NCBI GenBank assembly: GCA_933822405.4
Contig: CAKOGP040000446.1
Span: forward strand, 46,316-110,315
Direction of reading: 5' to 3'
Length of the DNA: 64,000 bases
DNA from: Cylindrotheca closterium
Taxonomy: Eukaryota > Bacillariophyta > Bacillariophyceae > Bacillariales > Bacillariaceae
Positions 11,225 through 21,400 of the stretch are shown in pieces. The first letter of the stretch is position 1. Each line of letters opens with the position of its first letter. The notes under the pieces were generated by a model. That model was not told the origin of the DNA, searched no databases, and worked only from the letters and a program-made list of their open reading frames with translations. Position numbers and translations under genes: made by a program.

Positions 11225-11244
11225 TAGCGCTAGTACTAGCGCTA
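11225..11244. repeat. Perfect 20-base palindrome
   Basis: TAGCGCTAGTACTAGCGCTA equals its own reverse complement over all 20 bases with no loop. It lies between the unknown leftward gene and the decayed glycosyltransferase. It could form a cruciform, bind a dimeric protein, or be chance; nothing else in the sequence decides this. Confidence 0.85.
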
Positions 11245-11302
11245 TACTACTCATAGCACCTATCAGGAACCGGCAATGGTGCATCACGTCAGCAAATAGC
11301 AT

Positions 11303-12628
11303 TTGTTCTTTCTACACTGCAATCTAACGAGCCTTCAACAACATAATAATCATGATGATGATGATGATGATGATGACATTCAAGTGTGGACCAACGACTC
11401 ATTTCCTTCTTCCAATCATGTCACCACTTATTATCAATTAAAGCCACTCATGGATTGCGATGCCATGGAGCAACAACAACAATATGGGAAACCACCAGCA
11501 TCACCACCACCACAACAAACTCCCACCAACACCAACAACACCAACACCAATAGTAGTATTCAGTTGGCCATGTGTTCCGTCTTGTATGGTCACGACGCCT
11601 CGACTACTATGCTTGTCCAATTTTCCGAATAGTACGCCCATTACAAACGATTGGGAGTTCAACACTTCTAGATCTTTGTCAATACGACGACGACGACGAC
11701 GGACATGATTAGGACAAAAATGGAAAACCTACATCCAATTCCATACAACAACTAGCTACCCGTTCTTATTTATTGCCAAACGTCGACGATGTCACCTACA
11801 TTCCCTACAATTTTCGATGGACGACTTCATGAAATATGCCAACTTTAGTGCACCCTTTTTTGGGGCAAGCATGTGGCAAGAAGCCATGCAGAATCAATGT
11901 TTGTCACAATTGCGACGATATGGTGTCAAATGGGTATTGACCCTAGATGTGGACGAGTTTGTGGAAATTCGTGGTGACGAGTCCTCGAGACAAGAAGAAG
12001 AATATCCATTGCGATCATTCTTGGCACAATATTATGACCAAGACAACAACGACGGCGACGATGATGATGGAAATATCCAAGAAACTAAAGAGACAAACGA
12101 CAACAACAAGGCGAACGAGAAGGCAAACAATAAGGGACAAAAAGTCAAGCCCATTGGAGCATTGCGTATGAGGTCGGTCCCCTTTCCTACCAATCGAAAA
12201 TTCAATCTACCCACATTTCGCCCCCCTACCGCATGGCCATGGATCATGTACATCGGTGGGATGATACCCTTGGGACCTATATCAATGCCAAGAGACCCAA
12301 AATGATTTAGCATGCCCAACTCTGCGATGTTGCAGGAGTCCATTGGTGTCGAAGGTACAGCCATGGAGCCATTTCCAAAAGTTTGAATGCATTCCATGAG
12401 GTTATGTTGCATCACATTCGAGCAGCCACCGGTGACGAATATTGGTTGGAATATAAAAAGAGTGGAGGAAAGGGAATGGTGAAAGATTCCACGATGGCCG
12501 AACAACATCGCATTCAAGTGTGTCACGATATGATCATGATCCATGGTCCATTTGCGGCTTTTGTAAAACATCTGGATGAAGCCAAATGCAACGATTGGCC
12601 ACCACCCAAGTCTGGTATGAACGAATAA
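11303..12628 (+). pseudogene. Decayed glycosyltransferase, GT92/DUF23-like
   Basis: Homology is spread over three frames. The recognisable order is: LAMCSVLYG; HYKRLGVQHF then IFVN (the family's H..LGV.HFY.. motif); NVDDVTYIPYNF; the catalytic-site-like KWVLTLDVDEFVEI; RMRSVPFPTNRKF; and DVAGVHW near the end. The frame moves by one base near 11680 (in an ACG run), near 11815 and near 12220 (in a run of six C), always the same way. In-frame TAG codons interrupt it at 11630, 11669, 11710 and 12308. The 5' limit is unclear; the first in-frame ATG is at 11450, and the upstream part encodes low-complexity Asp and Gln runs. GT92 enzymes are Golgi or secreted transferases. Sequencing error could explain homopolymer indels but not four stops. 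Confidence 0.72.
11352..11375. repeat. ATG trinucleotide microsatellite
   Basis: Eight ATG units, read as an Asp run in the frame of the decayed glycosyltransferase. Prone to length change. Confidence 0.85.
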
Positions 12629-12734
12629 GACTTTGATTATGATACAGTAGCAGTCTATCGTTTTGATTTCAAAAAATGCTACCTGTAAATGAATGAATGC
12701 AACATATCGCTACTGTATGATTTCAATCGCACTC

Positions 12735-13500
12735 CTAGGATTTCCAAAATGTCACTAGATTTGCCAACACAAAGGAGGCTCCACGTGTCGTTCGCGCAAC
12801 CTCGCGGTCCACACCTGATGCTAATCCATCCAGTGCCAAATCATCATTATTGCTTGCCAAGGACAGTTCAAATTTCCACAGAGCCAATTCCAAAAGGCAA
12901 GTTTTCTCTAGATTGGCATATCCTTCGAGTACGGCCCGGGTATTGAGAACCATTTCTTCTCTCTCGGCTCTGTCATCCACCTCATACATAGCATCTACAC
13001 GAGCTGTCATGTCATGCCTCCATCTCAACTGTGTTGGGAAACTTGATGCTTTCCAATGGCGAACAGGAATGAAAGGCATAAGAGCTGATCCTAGTCAGCA
13101 ACGCGGTCGACATGTCCACTTCCGTCAAGGCGCTACATGAATGAAATGTGTAGGACTTAATCATTTCCAAGGAGGAGGGGATCTTATCTGTCTGCAAGGC
13201 GGAACAAGTGAAGAATGCTCGTCTTTCAATCCTTTTTAATCCTTCAGGAAAGTGAACCTCCATTAGTGCCGAGCAAAATCCAAAGGCGTACCCTTGAATG
13301 ACTTGCACAGTGCAAGGTAGTGTAATCGTTTCCAAGGCAGGACAAGATCGAAAGGCATCTCTTCCAATGGTTTTCAGACCCCCTCCTTCAGCTTCTGAAG
13401 ATTCAATAAAAGTGACGTGCGTCAGCTTCAGAAGCTTTTTGCAACATTCACCTGACAAGTCTTGGACCGAAGGATCAATGGTGAGCCTTTCCACTTCCAT
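12735..13500 (-). pseudogene. BspA-type leucine-rich repeat protein, frameshifted
   Basis: The first part (13500 down to about 13015) encodes about 160 residues of LRR_5/BspA-type repeats with the spacing 'IGRDAFRSCPALETITLP', 'YAFGFCSALMEVHFP', 'RAFFTCSAL' and 'SYAFHSCSPLESIKFP'. It then meets a stop. The continuation lies one base out of frame: ARVDAMYEVDDRAEREEM followed by LLELALWKFEL, a tail I recall from diatom proteins of this type. A one-base insertion (or two-base loss) near 13015-13045 therefore splits the gene. Such proteins are widespread in diatoms; their role, possibly ligand binding, is unknown. Either it is a recent pseudogene or a base error; the frame upstream of 13500 is open back to a TAG at 13543-13545. 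Confidence 0.7.
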
Positions 13501-13585
13501 GGGAATTCTGTCATCTTCCTTTCCCCTGAAGGATTGACGTTCCTAATTCATATTATAGAATATTAGAAAGTTGGACTGTGCTTCA

Positions 13586-16501
13586 TTAGCATCGTTTGTT
13601 TTCGCATGCCCCAACAAGCAGCTTCTTGATCACCTCCAAATGGCCATCACAACATGACCTTTGGACTAGCAACATGACCAGGTCCAAATCATCATTGCAA
13701 CATATCATTTCAAATGGCGTCATTCCAATCGTGGCTTTGGCATGAGCATCAGCACCCATATCGACTAGAAACTTGACTACCTTCAAATGACCCTTCCCAC
13801 ATGCCCAATGAATCGGTGTCTCTCCACCATTTTTCTTAGAATTGACATCAGCACCCTTTTCAACTAGAAAGTTGACTACCTTCAAATGACCCTTCCCACA
13901 TGCCCAATGCATTGGTGTCTCTCCACCTTTTTCTTTTGAATTGACATCAGCACCCTTTTTCACTAGAAACTTGACTACCTTCAAATGACCCTCACGGCAT
14001 GCCACATGCAATGAGGTCTTTCCTTCAGCGTCTGTGGCATTCACGTCAGCACCCTTCTCGAGTAGCAACTCGACTATCTCTAGATGACCTTTATTGCATG
14101 CCTTGTACAATGGAGTGTCTCCATTTTCATTCTTGGCATTAATGTCAGCACCCTTCTCGAGTAGCAACTTGACTATCTCGAAATGACCTTCATCGCATGC
14201 CTTGTACAATGGAGTGTCTCCATATTCATTCTTGGCATTAATGTCAGCACCCTTCTCAAGTAGCAACTTGACTATCTCCAAATGACCTTTATCGCATGCC
14301 TTGTACAATGGAGTGTCTCCATATTCATTCTTGGCATTAATGTCAGCACCCTTCTCGAGTAGCAACTTGACTATCTTGAAATGACCTTTATCCCATGCCT
14401 TGTGCAATGGTGTGTCTCCAAATTGACCCTTTGCATCAATGTCAGCACCCTTGTCGAGTAGCAACTTTACTATCTCTAAATGACCTTTATCGCATGCCTT
14501 GTACAATGGTGTTTTTCCACAGTGATCTTTGGCATTAATGTCAGCACCATTTTCGAGTAGCAACTCGACTATCTCTAGATGACCCTTCTTCCAGCATTCA
14601 TTGTGCAATGGCGTGCGTCCCCTCCAGCATGCAGAGTGTAATGCTGTATTTCCATCAAAGTTGGCATGAATGTCAGCACCCTTTTCAAGTAGCAACTTGA
14701 CAACCTCGAAACGACCTTTACTGCATGCCTTGTACAATGGTGTGTCTCCATGTTGACCCTTGGCATTAATGTCAGCATCCTTCTCGAGTAGCAACTTGAT
14801 TACCTCTAAATGACCAAAGTAGCATGCTTGATGTAATTTTGTGTCTCCATATTCATTCTTGGCATCAATGTCAGCACCCTTTTCGAGTAGCAACTTCACT
14901 ATCTCTAAATGACCTTTATCGCATGCTTTATACAATGGTGTGTCTCCATATTGGCTCTTCGCATCAATGGCAGCACCCTTCTCGAGTAGCAACTTGACTA
15001 TCTCTAAATGATCTTTATCGCATGCTTTGTACAATGGTGTGTCTCCGTATTCATTCTTGGCATTAATGTCAGCACTCTTTTCAAGTAGCATCTTGACTAT
15101 CTCGAAACGACCGTCATCGCATGCCTTGTATAATGGTGTGTCTCCATATTGACCCTTGGCATCAATGTCAGCACCCTTCTCGAGTAGCAACTCGACTAGC
15201 TCTAAATGACCTTTATCGCATGCCATATACAATGGTGTTTTTCCACGGTGATCCTTGGCATTAATGTCAGCGCCTTTCTCGAGTAGCAACTGGACTATCT
15301 CGAAATGACCCTTCTTCCAGCATGCATTGTACAATGGCGTGCATACCCTCCAGCATGCGTTGTGTAATGGTGTATTTCCATCAAAGTTCTTGGCATGAAT
15401 GTCAGCACCCTTTTCAAGTAGCAACTTCACTATCTCAAAATGACCTTCATCGCATGCATTGTACAATGGTGTGTCTCCATATTGACCCTTGTCATCAATG
15501 TCAGCACCCTTCTCGAGTAGCAACTTCACTATCTCTAAATGACCTTTATCGCATGCTTTGTACAATGGTGTGTCTCCGTATTCATTCTTGGCATTAATGT
15601 CAGCACCCTTTTCGAGTAACAACTTGACTATCTCGAAATGACCTTTATCCCATGCCTTGTACAATGGTGTGTCTCCATATTGACCCTTGGCATCAATGTC
15701 AGCACCCTTCTCGAGTAGCAACTTGACTGTCTCCAAATGACCTTCATCGCATGTCTTGTACAATGGTGTTTTTCCACGGTGATCCTTGGCATCAATGTCA
15801 GCACCTTTCGCGAGTAGCAACTTGACTATCTCAAAATGACCTTTATTGCATGCCTTGTACAATGGTGTGTCTCCATATTCATTCTTGGCATTAATGTCAG
15901 CACCCTTCTCGAGTAGCAACTTGACTACCTCGAAACGACCTTCATCGCATGCCTTGTACAATGGTGTTTTTCCACAGTGATCCTTGGCATTAATGCTAGC
16001 GCCCTTTTTGAGTAGCAACTTGACTACCTCTAAATGACCGAAGTAGCATGCTTGATGCAATGGTGTGTCTCCATATTGAATCTTGTAATGAATATCAGCA
16101 CCCTTTTCGAGTAGCAACTTGACTACCTCCAGACGACCGAAGTAGCAAGCTTGATGTAATGGTGTGTCTCCATATTGACTCTTGTAATGAATATCAGCAC
16201 CCTTCTCGAGTAGCAAGTTGACTACCTCTAAATGACCAATACAGCAAGCCACATGTAATGGTGTATTTCCATCTTGACACTTGTAATGAATGTCAGCACC
16301 CTTTTCGAGTAGCAACTTGACTACCTCTAAATGGCCGAAGTAGCATGCTTGATGTAATGGTGTGGTTCGATATCGATCCTTGGCTTTATTATTTGCATCG
16401 GCGCCTTCATTCAACAATGCTCGAACGAGCGACAGGTTTCCTTTTCGCACCGCTTCGTGTAGACGCCCATTCATCATCGAATTAGGAGCATTCTCGTTCA
16501 T
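13586..16501 (-). CDS. Large ankyrin-repeat protein (about 28 repeats)
   Basis: Single exon, 971 residues, almost entirely 33-residue ankyrin repeats with the consensus TPLYKACDKGHLEIVKLLL and EKGADINAKNEYGD. I count about 28, from about residue 10 to 955. Two repeats are elongated to about 45 residues by an internal duplication of 'TPLHNACW' and recur seven repeats apart. The last four repeats near the C-terminus (KFLVKKGADVNSK, MHWACGKGHLKVV) diverge from the rest. There is no signal peptide, membrane span, kinase or other domain. It is presumably a cytosolic or nuclear protein-binding scaffold; partners cannot be inferred. The start at 16501 is followed by MNENAPNSMMNGRLHEAVRKG, which leads straight into repeat 1. 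Confidence 0.88.
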   Translation of the reverse strand: MNENAPNSMMNGRLHEAVRKGNLSLVRALLNEGADANNKAKDRYRTTPLHQACYFGHLEVVKLLLEKGADIHYKCQDGNTPLHVACCIGHLEVVNLLLEKGADIHYKSQYGDTPLHQACYFGRLEVVKLLLEKGADIHYKIQYGDTPLHQACYFGHLEVVKLLLKKGASINAKDHCGKTPLYKACDEGRFEVVKLLLEKGADINAKNEYGDTPLYKACNKGHFEIVKLLLAKGADIDAKDHRGKTPLYKTCDEGHLETVKLLLEKGADIDAKGQYGDTPLYKAWDKGHFEIVKLLLEKGADINAKNEYGDTPLYKACDKGHLEIVKLLLEKGADIDDKGQYGDTPLYNACDEGHFEIVKLLLEKGADIHAKNFDGNTPLHNACWRVCTPLYNACWKKGHFEIVQLLLEKGADINAKDHRGKTPLYMACDKGHLELVELLLEKGADIDAKGQYGDTPLYKACDDGRFEIVKMLLEKSADINAKNEYGDTPLYKACDKDHLEIVKLLLEKGAAIDAKSQYGDTPLYKACDKGHLEIVKLLLEKGADIDAKNEYGDTKLHQACYFGHLEVIKLLLEKDADINAKGQHGDTPLYKACSKGRFEVVKLLLEKGADIHANFDGNTALHSACWRGRTPLHNECWKKGHLEIVELLLENGADINAKDHCGKTPLYKACDKGHLEIVKLLLDKGADIDAKGQFGDTPLHKAWDKGHFKIVKLLLEKGADINAKNEYGDTPLYKACDKGHLEIVKLLLEKGADINAKNEYGDTPLYKACDEGHFEIVKLLLEKGADINAKNENGDTPLYKACNKGHLEIVELLLEKGADVNATDAEGKTSLHVACREGHLKVVKFLVKKGADVNSKEKGGETPMHWACGKGHLKVVNFLVEKGADVNSKKNGGETPIHWACGKGHLKVVKFLVDMGADAHAKATIGMTPFEMICCNDDLDLVMLLVQRSCCDGHLEVIKKLLVGACENKRC
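13700..16385. repeat. Tandem 99-base repeat array inside the ankyrin gene
   Basis: The coding sequence is a tandem array of 99-base units with high DNA identity (for example the recurring minus-strand words for LLLEKGADI). Unit order shows a larger period of about seven units, marked by the two elongated repeats near 14580-14640 and 15310-15370. Such arrays are prone to collapse in assembly, so the exact unit count should be treated with care. Confidence 0.85.
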
Positions 16502-17142
16502 TTTCTTCTATCCTTTTGGGGGTTGCGAGAATATTGTGATACGGTATATGCGATGGTATGTATCAAGATTGGAGTCAGACACGTTTTGTAGATGTACAGT
16601 CGCTCATCATCTATATACTGTATACAAGGCACTGTATCAGTTTTAATAAATCGTATCTACAGTATGATACACGCAGCACGCAGTCCACATCATGATCAGT
16701 CCGCCGTACAAATTTCGTAGGCGTGATACACGACTGCCTCACTGACTCGTGCGATTCAAAAATATAACAGGAAAACCTCTTTGATCGGAATATGCTTCGC
16801 TTCGTCTGTCCCCCATTTCCTTTGACTCATTTGACTACTGGAAGAAACCACAAGAAATCCCGCCATCTTTTTTCCGATTGTTGAAGTGGGAATACGCAAG
16901 CTGCTTCGCACAGGTACCTGGTACTCGTCTCACAATGATTGGTACGAATCTATTGAAGGATGATGGTGTAGCTCTACCTGTAGTTAATGAAATGTTTGGT
17001 TTGGAGTTTATGTGCTCTGGCTGACACGTACGATACGTCTGTAAGTCCATCCTATTCGATTCATTGGACTGACAGAAACCAACCAAGGAAATTGCAGAAA
17101 CACAACAATAAGCTACACCATTCATCAAGTCTATCATCTACA
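16502..17142. other. Intergenic region between divergent genes
   Basis: No gene seen. It separates the leftward ankyrin gene from the rightward NOP16 gene and so should hold both promoters. It contains ACGGTATA/ATACTGTAT words at 16540-16625 and AGGTACCTGGTAC at 16912-16924. Confidence 0.5.
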
Positions 17143-17646
17143 ATGGTCAAACATGGGCGAAACAAGAAACGACGAGCAGGGCGGATTGGAAAGACCAAAC
17201 TAAAGAATAAAACATACAAGAGATGGAACCCCTCACCTAAATTTGGCAACGATGTCATTAAAGCAAATTGGGACAATACCAAATCGCCGTCACAGAATTT
17301 GGCCAGTTTGGGGCTTTTGGCCAAACCCAACCAAGACGTCAAACGACCGAATGAACAACAAGGATATGATCCAAGCAATACACCATCTTTGGTTGAACTC
17401 TTTGATATTCCTGATTCGGACTCCATGAAAGTACGAAAGGAATATCCAATGGAGGAGGATGACCAAAAGTACATTGCCAAGTGCATGAAGAAATATGGAA
17501 CGGATTATGGAAAAATGTTCCGTGACCACAAAATCAACAAGATGCAACACACGGAAACTGTACTCCGAAAAATGGGGGCTAGGTTCTTGCTGCTGTCGGC
17601 TGAGCAAAGAACGGTAGATATTCCAGCAAAGGCCCAACAAGAATAG
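17143..17646 (+). CDS. NOP16: Nucleolar protein 16 (ribosome biogenesis)
   Basis: Single exon, 167 residues from the ATG at 17143; upstream in-frame codons lack conserved features, so this start is preferred. The N-terminus is very basic (MVKHGRNKKRRAGR), as expected of a nucleolar protein. Family motifs: IKANWDNTKSPSQNLASLGL (equivalent to the K..W...KT..QNL..MGL block) and, near the C-terminus, DQKYIAKCMKKYGTDYGKMF followed by RDHKINKMQHT. NOP16 is a component of early 60S pre-ribosomal particles in the nucleolus. Its length is close to that of other NOP16 proteins. No neighbouring gene is functionally linked. Confidence 0.88.
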   Translation: MVKHGRNKKRRAGRIGKTKLKNKTYKRWNPSPKFGNDVIKANWDNTKSPSQNLASLGLLAKPNQDVKRPNEQQGYDPSNTPSLVELFDIPDSDSMKVRKEYPMEEDDQKYIAKCMKKYGTDYGKMFRDHKINKMQHTETVLRKMGARFLLLSAEQRTVDIPAKAQQE

Positions 17647-18435
17647 GCTCATCATGATGAGGCGTGCTTTTGGTGATTCTTCAGCTTATTGGAGAAGTTC
17701 CATAATAATCAATCATGAATACTGGGAGCTAAGAGGTGACAGTGCTGATAGTAGATAGTAGTATTGTACAAGTGTAAAATCATTTTCCTTCAAATAGGAC
17801 GGAGCAGATTCTTTTCTGATGGTCAATCCAAAACCATAGGTTCAGAAAAAAATGGATTAGCTTGGAATGTAATGTATCTTATTTCAGATTCATTTGTATT
17901 CAATAATCGCAGTTTAGAGACTTCAGTAATAAAACGCAGAGAGTACCAGTACGAAGGCGGGGCGACGAACCTCTTTTGAGAGACGAACCCCTTTTGATTG
18001 AAACTACGATGACGTGTTCGTACCGGTAGGTATAAAATATATTTTTTAAATGTTTGTCCTTGCTCGAGAGTGTTTGATCTGGAAAAACGCGCGAAAATAG
18101 TTAAAGCCCGGTATTGAATTGTTCCAAGTTTGAGAATGCTTAAGGAAGTGCGGAGCATTCTTTAATTGGGCTCAGACCAAAAAGTCGTCCCAAATTCAAA
18201 AGTACACTCCTCTTCAATGAGAACTTTTTCATTGTGACCGCGTTCCTTGCGCTACTGTTTGTCCTTTTGCGAAACTGCGAAACATTCCTCAAATTTCCTA
18301 TTTCTCATTAGAAAGACCTCGTCGCTTGTTCCTCTCTCTTCACCCTCCTCCCACTTGGAGTCCTTCTTTATTTTGAGACAAACAAGTAAAAGCTACGAGT
18401 ATCCACACAGCGCTCTCTGTGTTTGCTTGGGCAAA
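17647..18435. other. Intergenic region, promoter and 5' UTR of the GPCR gene
   Basis: No gene seen. A GTACCGGTA word lies at about 18020. The frame of the GPCR is open for 63 codons upstream of its ATG but without conserved content, so that part is treated as 5' UTR. Confidence 0.5.
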
Positions 18436-21400
18436 ATGTCGTGGGTGCGCCAGTGCTGGGCTTTGTGCCTTCTTTTCTTATTTTTGGCATTATCATCATG
18501 TCCCACAACACAGGCCCAAAAATGCGATCCTTGCATTGAACGTTCCGAATACAACCTCAAAGCGATTTTGCATGGCGGTTCCGATGACAGCTTTTGGTTG
18601 GAAATTCAAGCCGCCATGCGACAGGCAGCCTTGGATATGCGCGTCAATCTGGAACTTGAGTTGAGCCCCGAAACCCTCAGTCCGGAAGAAATGGCACTCC
18701 GGATCGTGGCGGCCATTGACAGTAGGGATTCCTTCGATGCACTCATCGTCACCATACCGAGCCCAGAAGTCAAAACAGCCGTGAAGAGCGCTATTGACTC
18801 TGGAATTCCAGTCTTTGGGCTGAATTTGGGATCCGAAGATGCCCGGTCCATTGGGGTCAGGGGATTTGTCGCTCAAGACGAGTACCGTGCCGGACAAGCG
18901 GCGGCCGAGGAATTTGCCAGGATTACCAACGTCACCAACGCCTTGCTTATCCATAGCGATATAAAAAGTCAAGGTTTGGAAGCACGAAGCCGAGGATTTG
19001 TGGATGCCTTTGCAAACATGCACAATGTGACTTTCGGTACAAATGCCACAGTCGTGGACGAAATCTTTGTCGATGCGACCGATATCTTTGGCAAGGTGAC
19101 CAGTATCAATCGAGTCTTTGAAGAAAATTGCCGATACGACGCAGTCATGGTAGTGGACGAAGACACCCTGCAAGTAGCACTGGCGGCCTCCCAGGAGCAC
19201 AACTGTGGTGGGATCACTCACATTGGGGCCTTTGATGAAACGCCTACCATTCTGAGTGAGGTCATTGCGGGAAATGTAGCCTTTGGAGTATCACAGCAAC
19301 ATTACTTGCAAGGAGTACTGCCAGTCTATATGGCGTCGATTTACGTCACCACACAGAAAACCTTGGCATTGCCAGTCGACGAAGATGTTTACTTGGCGGG
19401 TCCCACCATTATTCGAAAGGATAATGTCCCAACCGACGCCCTCCAACAGTGTGCCAAAGATGCCTTTCCAATCTGCCCCAATACCAAGAATCCTAGCGGA
19501 GATGAAGCTATTTGTGAGTGCACCGACAAGAAAGCGATAAGGATTGGGGGAGTCTTGCACGGCATTACGACCGATACCTTTTGGGATCCCGTCTTTGCCT
19601 CGGCACGTCAAGCTGCGGATGACATGGATGTGGAATTAGCTCTCATTCGATTCCAACCCGATGCAAACGATCAAATTTATTTTCAAATGGCGGCGAGAAT
19701 CAAAGCTCTTTGCGAAGATGGTGTCGACGGTATCTTTGTCACAATTCCTTCCGATGTGGTGCTGGATTCCATCATGAGGTGCAAAGAATTAAATGTTCCA
19801 GTGGTCTCGATCAACTCGGGAGGAGACAAATCGTTGGAGCTGGACCTGCTGAATCACATTGGAATGGTCGAGTACAGTGCTGGTTATGGTGCTGGAACAC
19901 GAATGGTTGCTGCTGGCATGAAAAAGGGATACTGTCTGCAACATGAATTTGGTATTCTATCGCTCATTGAACGATGTAGAGGATTTGAAGATGCTATTAA
20001 TGAGTTTGGACAAGGAGCGACCTTTCAGGGATCCTTTGACGTATCACGTGACAACAAGGTGGAATATGGACTGCAAGTCGAGGCCGCTGTGGCAAATCCC
20101 AATGGAGATTGGGCGGGTGTGGGATTGCTGCTGACTGGATCAGTACAAGTGCCGGCCTACACTGAGTTTTTAGTCCCCAAGCACCCAGAGGTCCTGGCCG
20201 GAAGTTTTGATTTGTCGCCCGATGTCTATGCTGGAATTGACGGTGGAACTCTCCTTTTCGGAATTGACCAAGTGCCATACCTACAAGGAAATACGCCAGT
20301 TTATACGTTGACTATCGAAGCATATACGAAACAAGTGCTGAAGAACCATTTCCTCGAGACAGGCCCGAGTTTCGTTCTTTCTCCACCGTCCGACGACCAA
20401 ATCATATGCGAGGGCAACTTTTATCAAGTTTGCACGGAACGACCTGAAGAAGACTACAACACGATATCGGAGGGTCTGCACATCTTTGGATTCGCTGCCC
20501 TTGGGATCCTGCTCGGATTGTGTGCTTGTTGTCTTGCGTGGATGATTAGCTGCCGTGATTTATGGGTCGTCCGGATCAGTCAGCCCTTGTTTCTATACAT
20601 TATATTGTTTGGAACTGTGGTTTCGTCGATTGCCATTCCCTTTTTGGGATTCGAGACGGAATACCGCTTTGTCCAGGATATAGCGTCTGGAGAACTCACG
20701 AGTGTTGTCAATCCAGAGATCGGTACTGTCGATGCGGCATGTATGGCAGTACCATGGTTGTATGGCTTGGGTTTTGCAATTACCTTCAGTGCCATGTTTG
20801 CCAAGATTCAGCGCGTTCGGCTGATCTACCGAGCGGGTGTCGAAATGAGACGGAAGCGAGTGGAACTGAAAGATGTGGCAAGCATTATGGTTGTCATTAT
20901 GACGATAGAAGGGGCCATCCTGTTGACGTGGCAATTATATGATCCACACCAATGGGAAAGAGTCGTATTGCAAGAGGATGAAGGCTTTACAACTGAATCA
21001 TATGGATACTGTACATCAGATTCTGGCAACTATTTTTGGATGGCGATTGTGGCATTCCATGTCGTTTGCTTGCTGTATGCACTTGTCCTGGCCTTCCAGA
21101 CCAAGGACATCAATGCAGAATACGCTGAAAGTGGCTCCTTGTTCCTCGCAGTTATGTTCATGTTCCAGACTCAAGTCCTTGTCATTCCACTCGTGGCGTT
21201 GGTTCAAGACGACTCTAATGTCTTCTTCTTCATTCGCTGCATTGCAGTCTTGCTGCAGAATTTCACAGTGCTTCTTCTTCTGTTTGTTCCCAAAATGTAC
21301 AAGACACTCAAGGGTGAGGGAAACGTCAACCCTGCAAACCAAGCCCGAATAGATTTGTCAGCACGAGCTACCAATACTGGAAGAATATCTGGAGTCAACA

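Larger units (their letters stand above)
10842..11302. other. Intergenic region with a microsatellite and a perfect palindrome
   Basis: No gene seen. It contains an ATGATGG tandem repeat (10913-10942), GTAC-rich words at 10948-10965, and a perfect 20-base palindrome at 11225-11244. It probably includes the promoter of the leftward gene that ends at 9981. Confidence 0.5.

Noticed and set aside
11630..12310. Reassignment of TAG to Tyr to explain the glycosyltransferase
   Set aside because: Other genes in the window end normally at TAG (for example at 9107), and frameshifts are also present.
18496..19221. Minus-strand frame opposite the GPCR
   Set aside because: It is a shadow of the first binding domain; composition is random.
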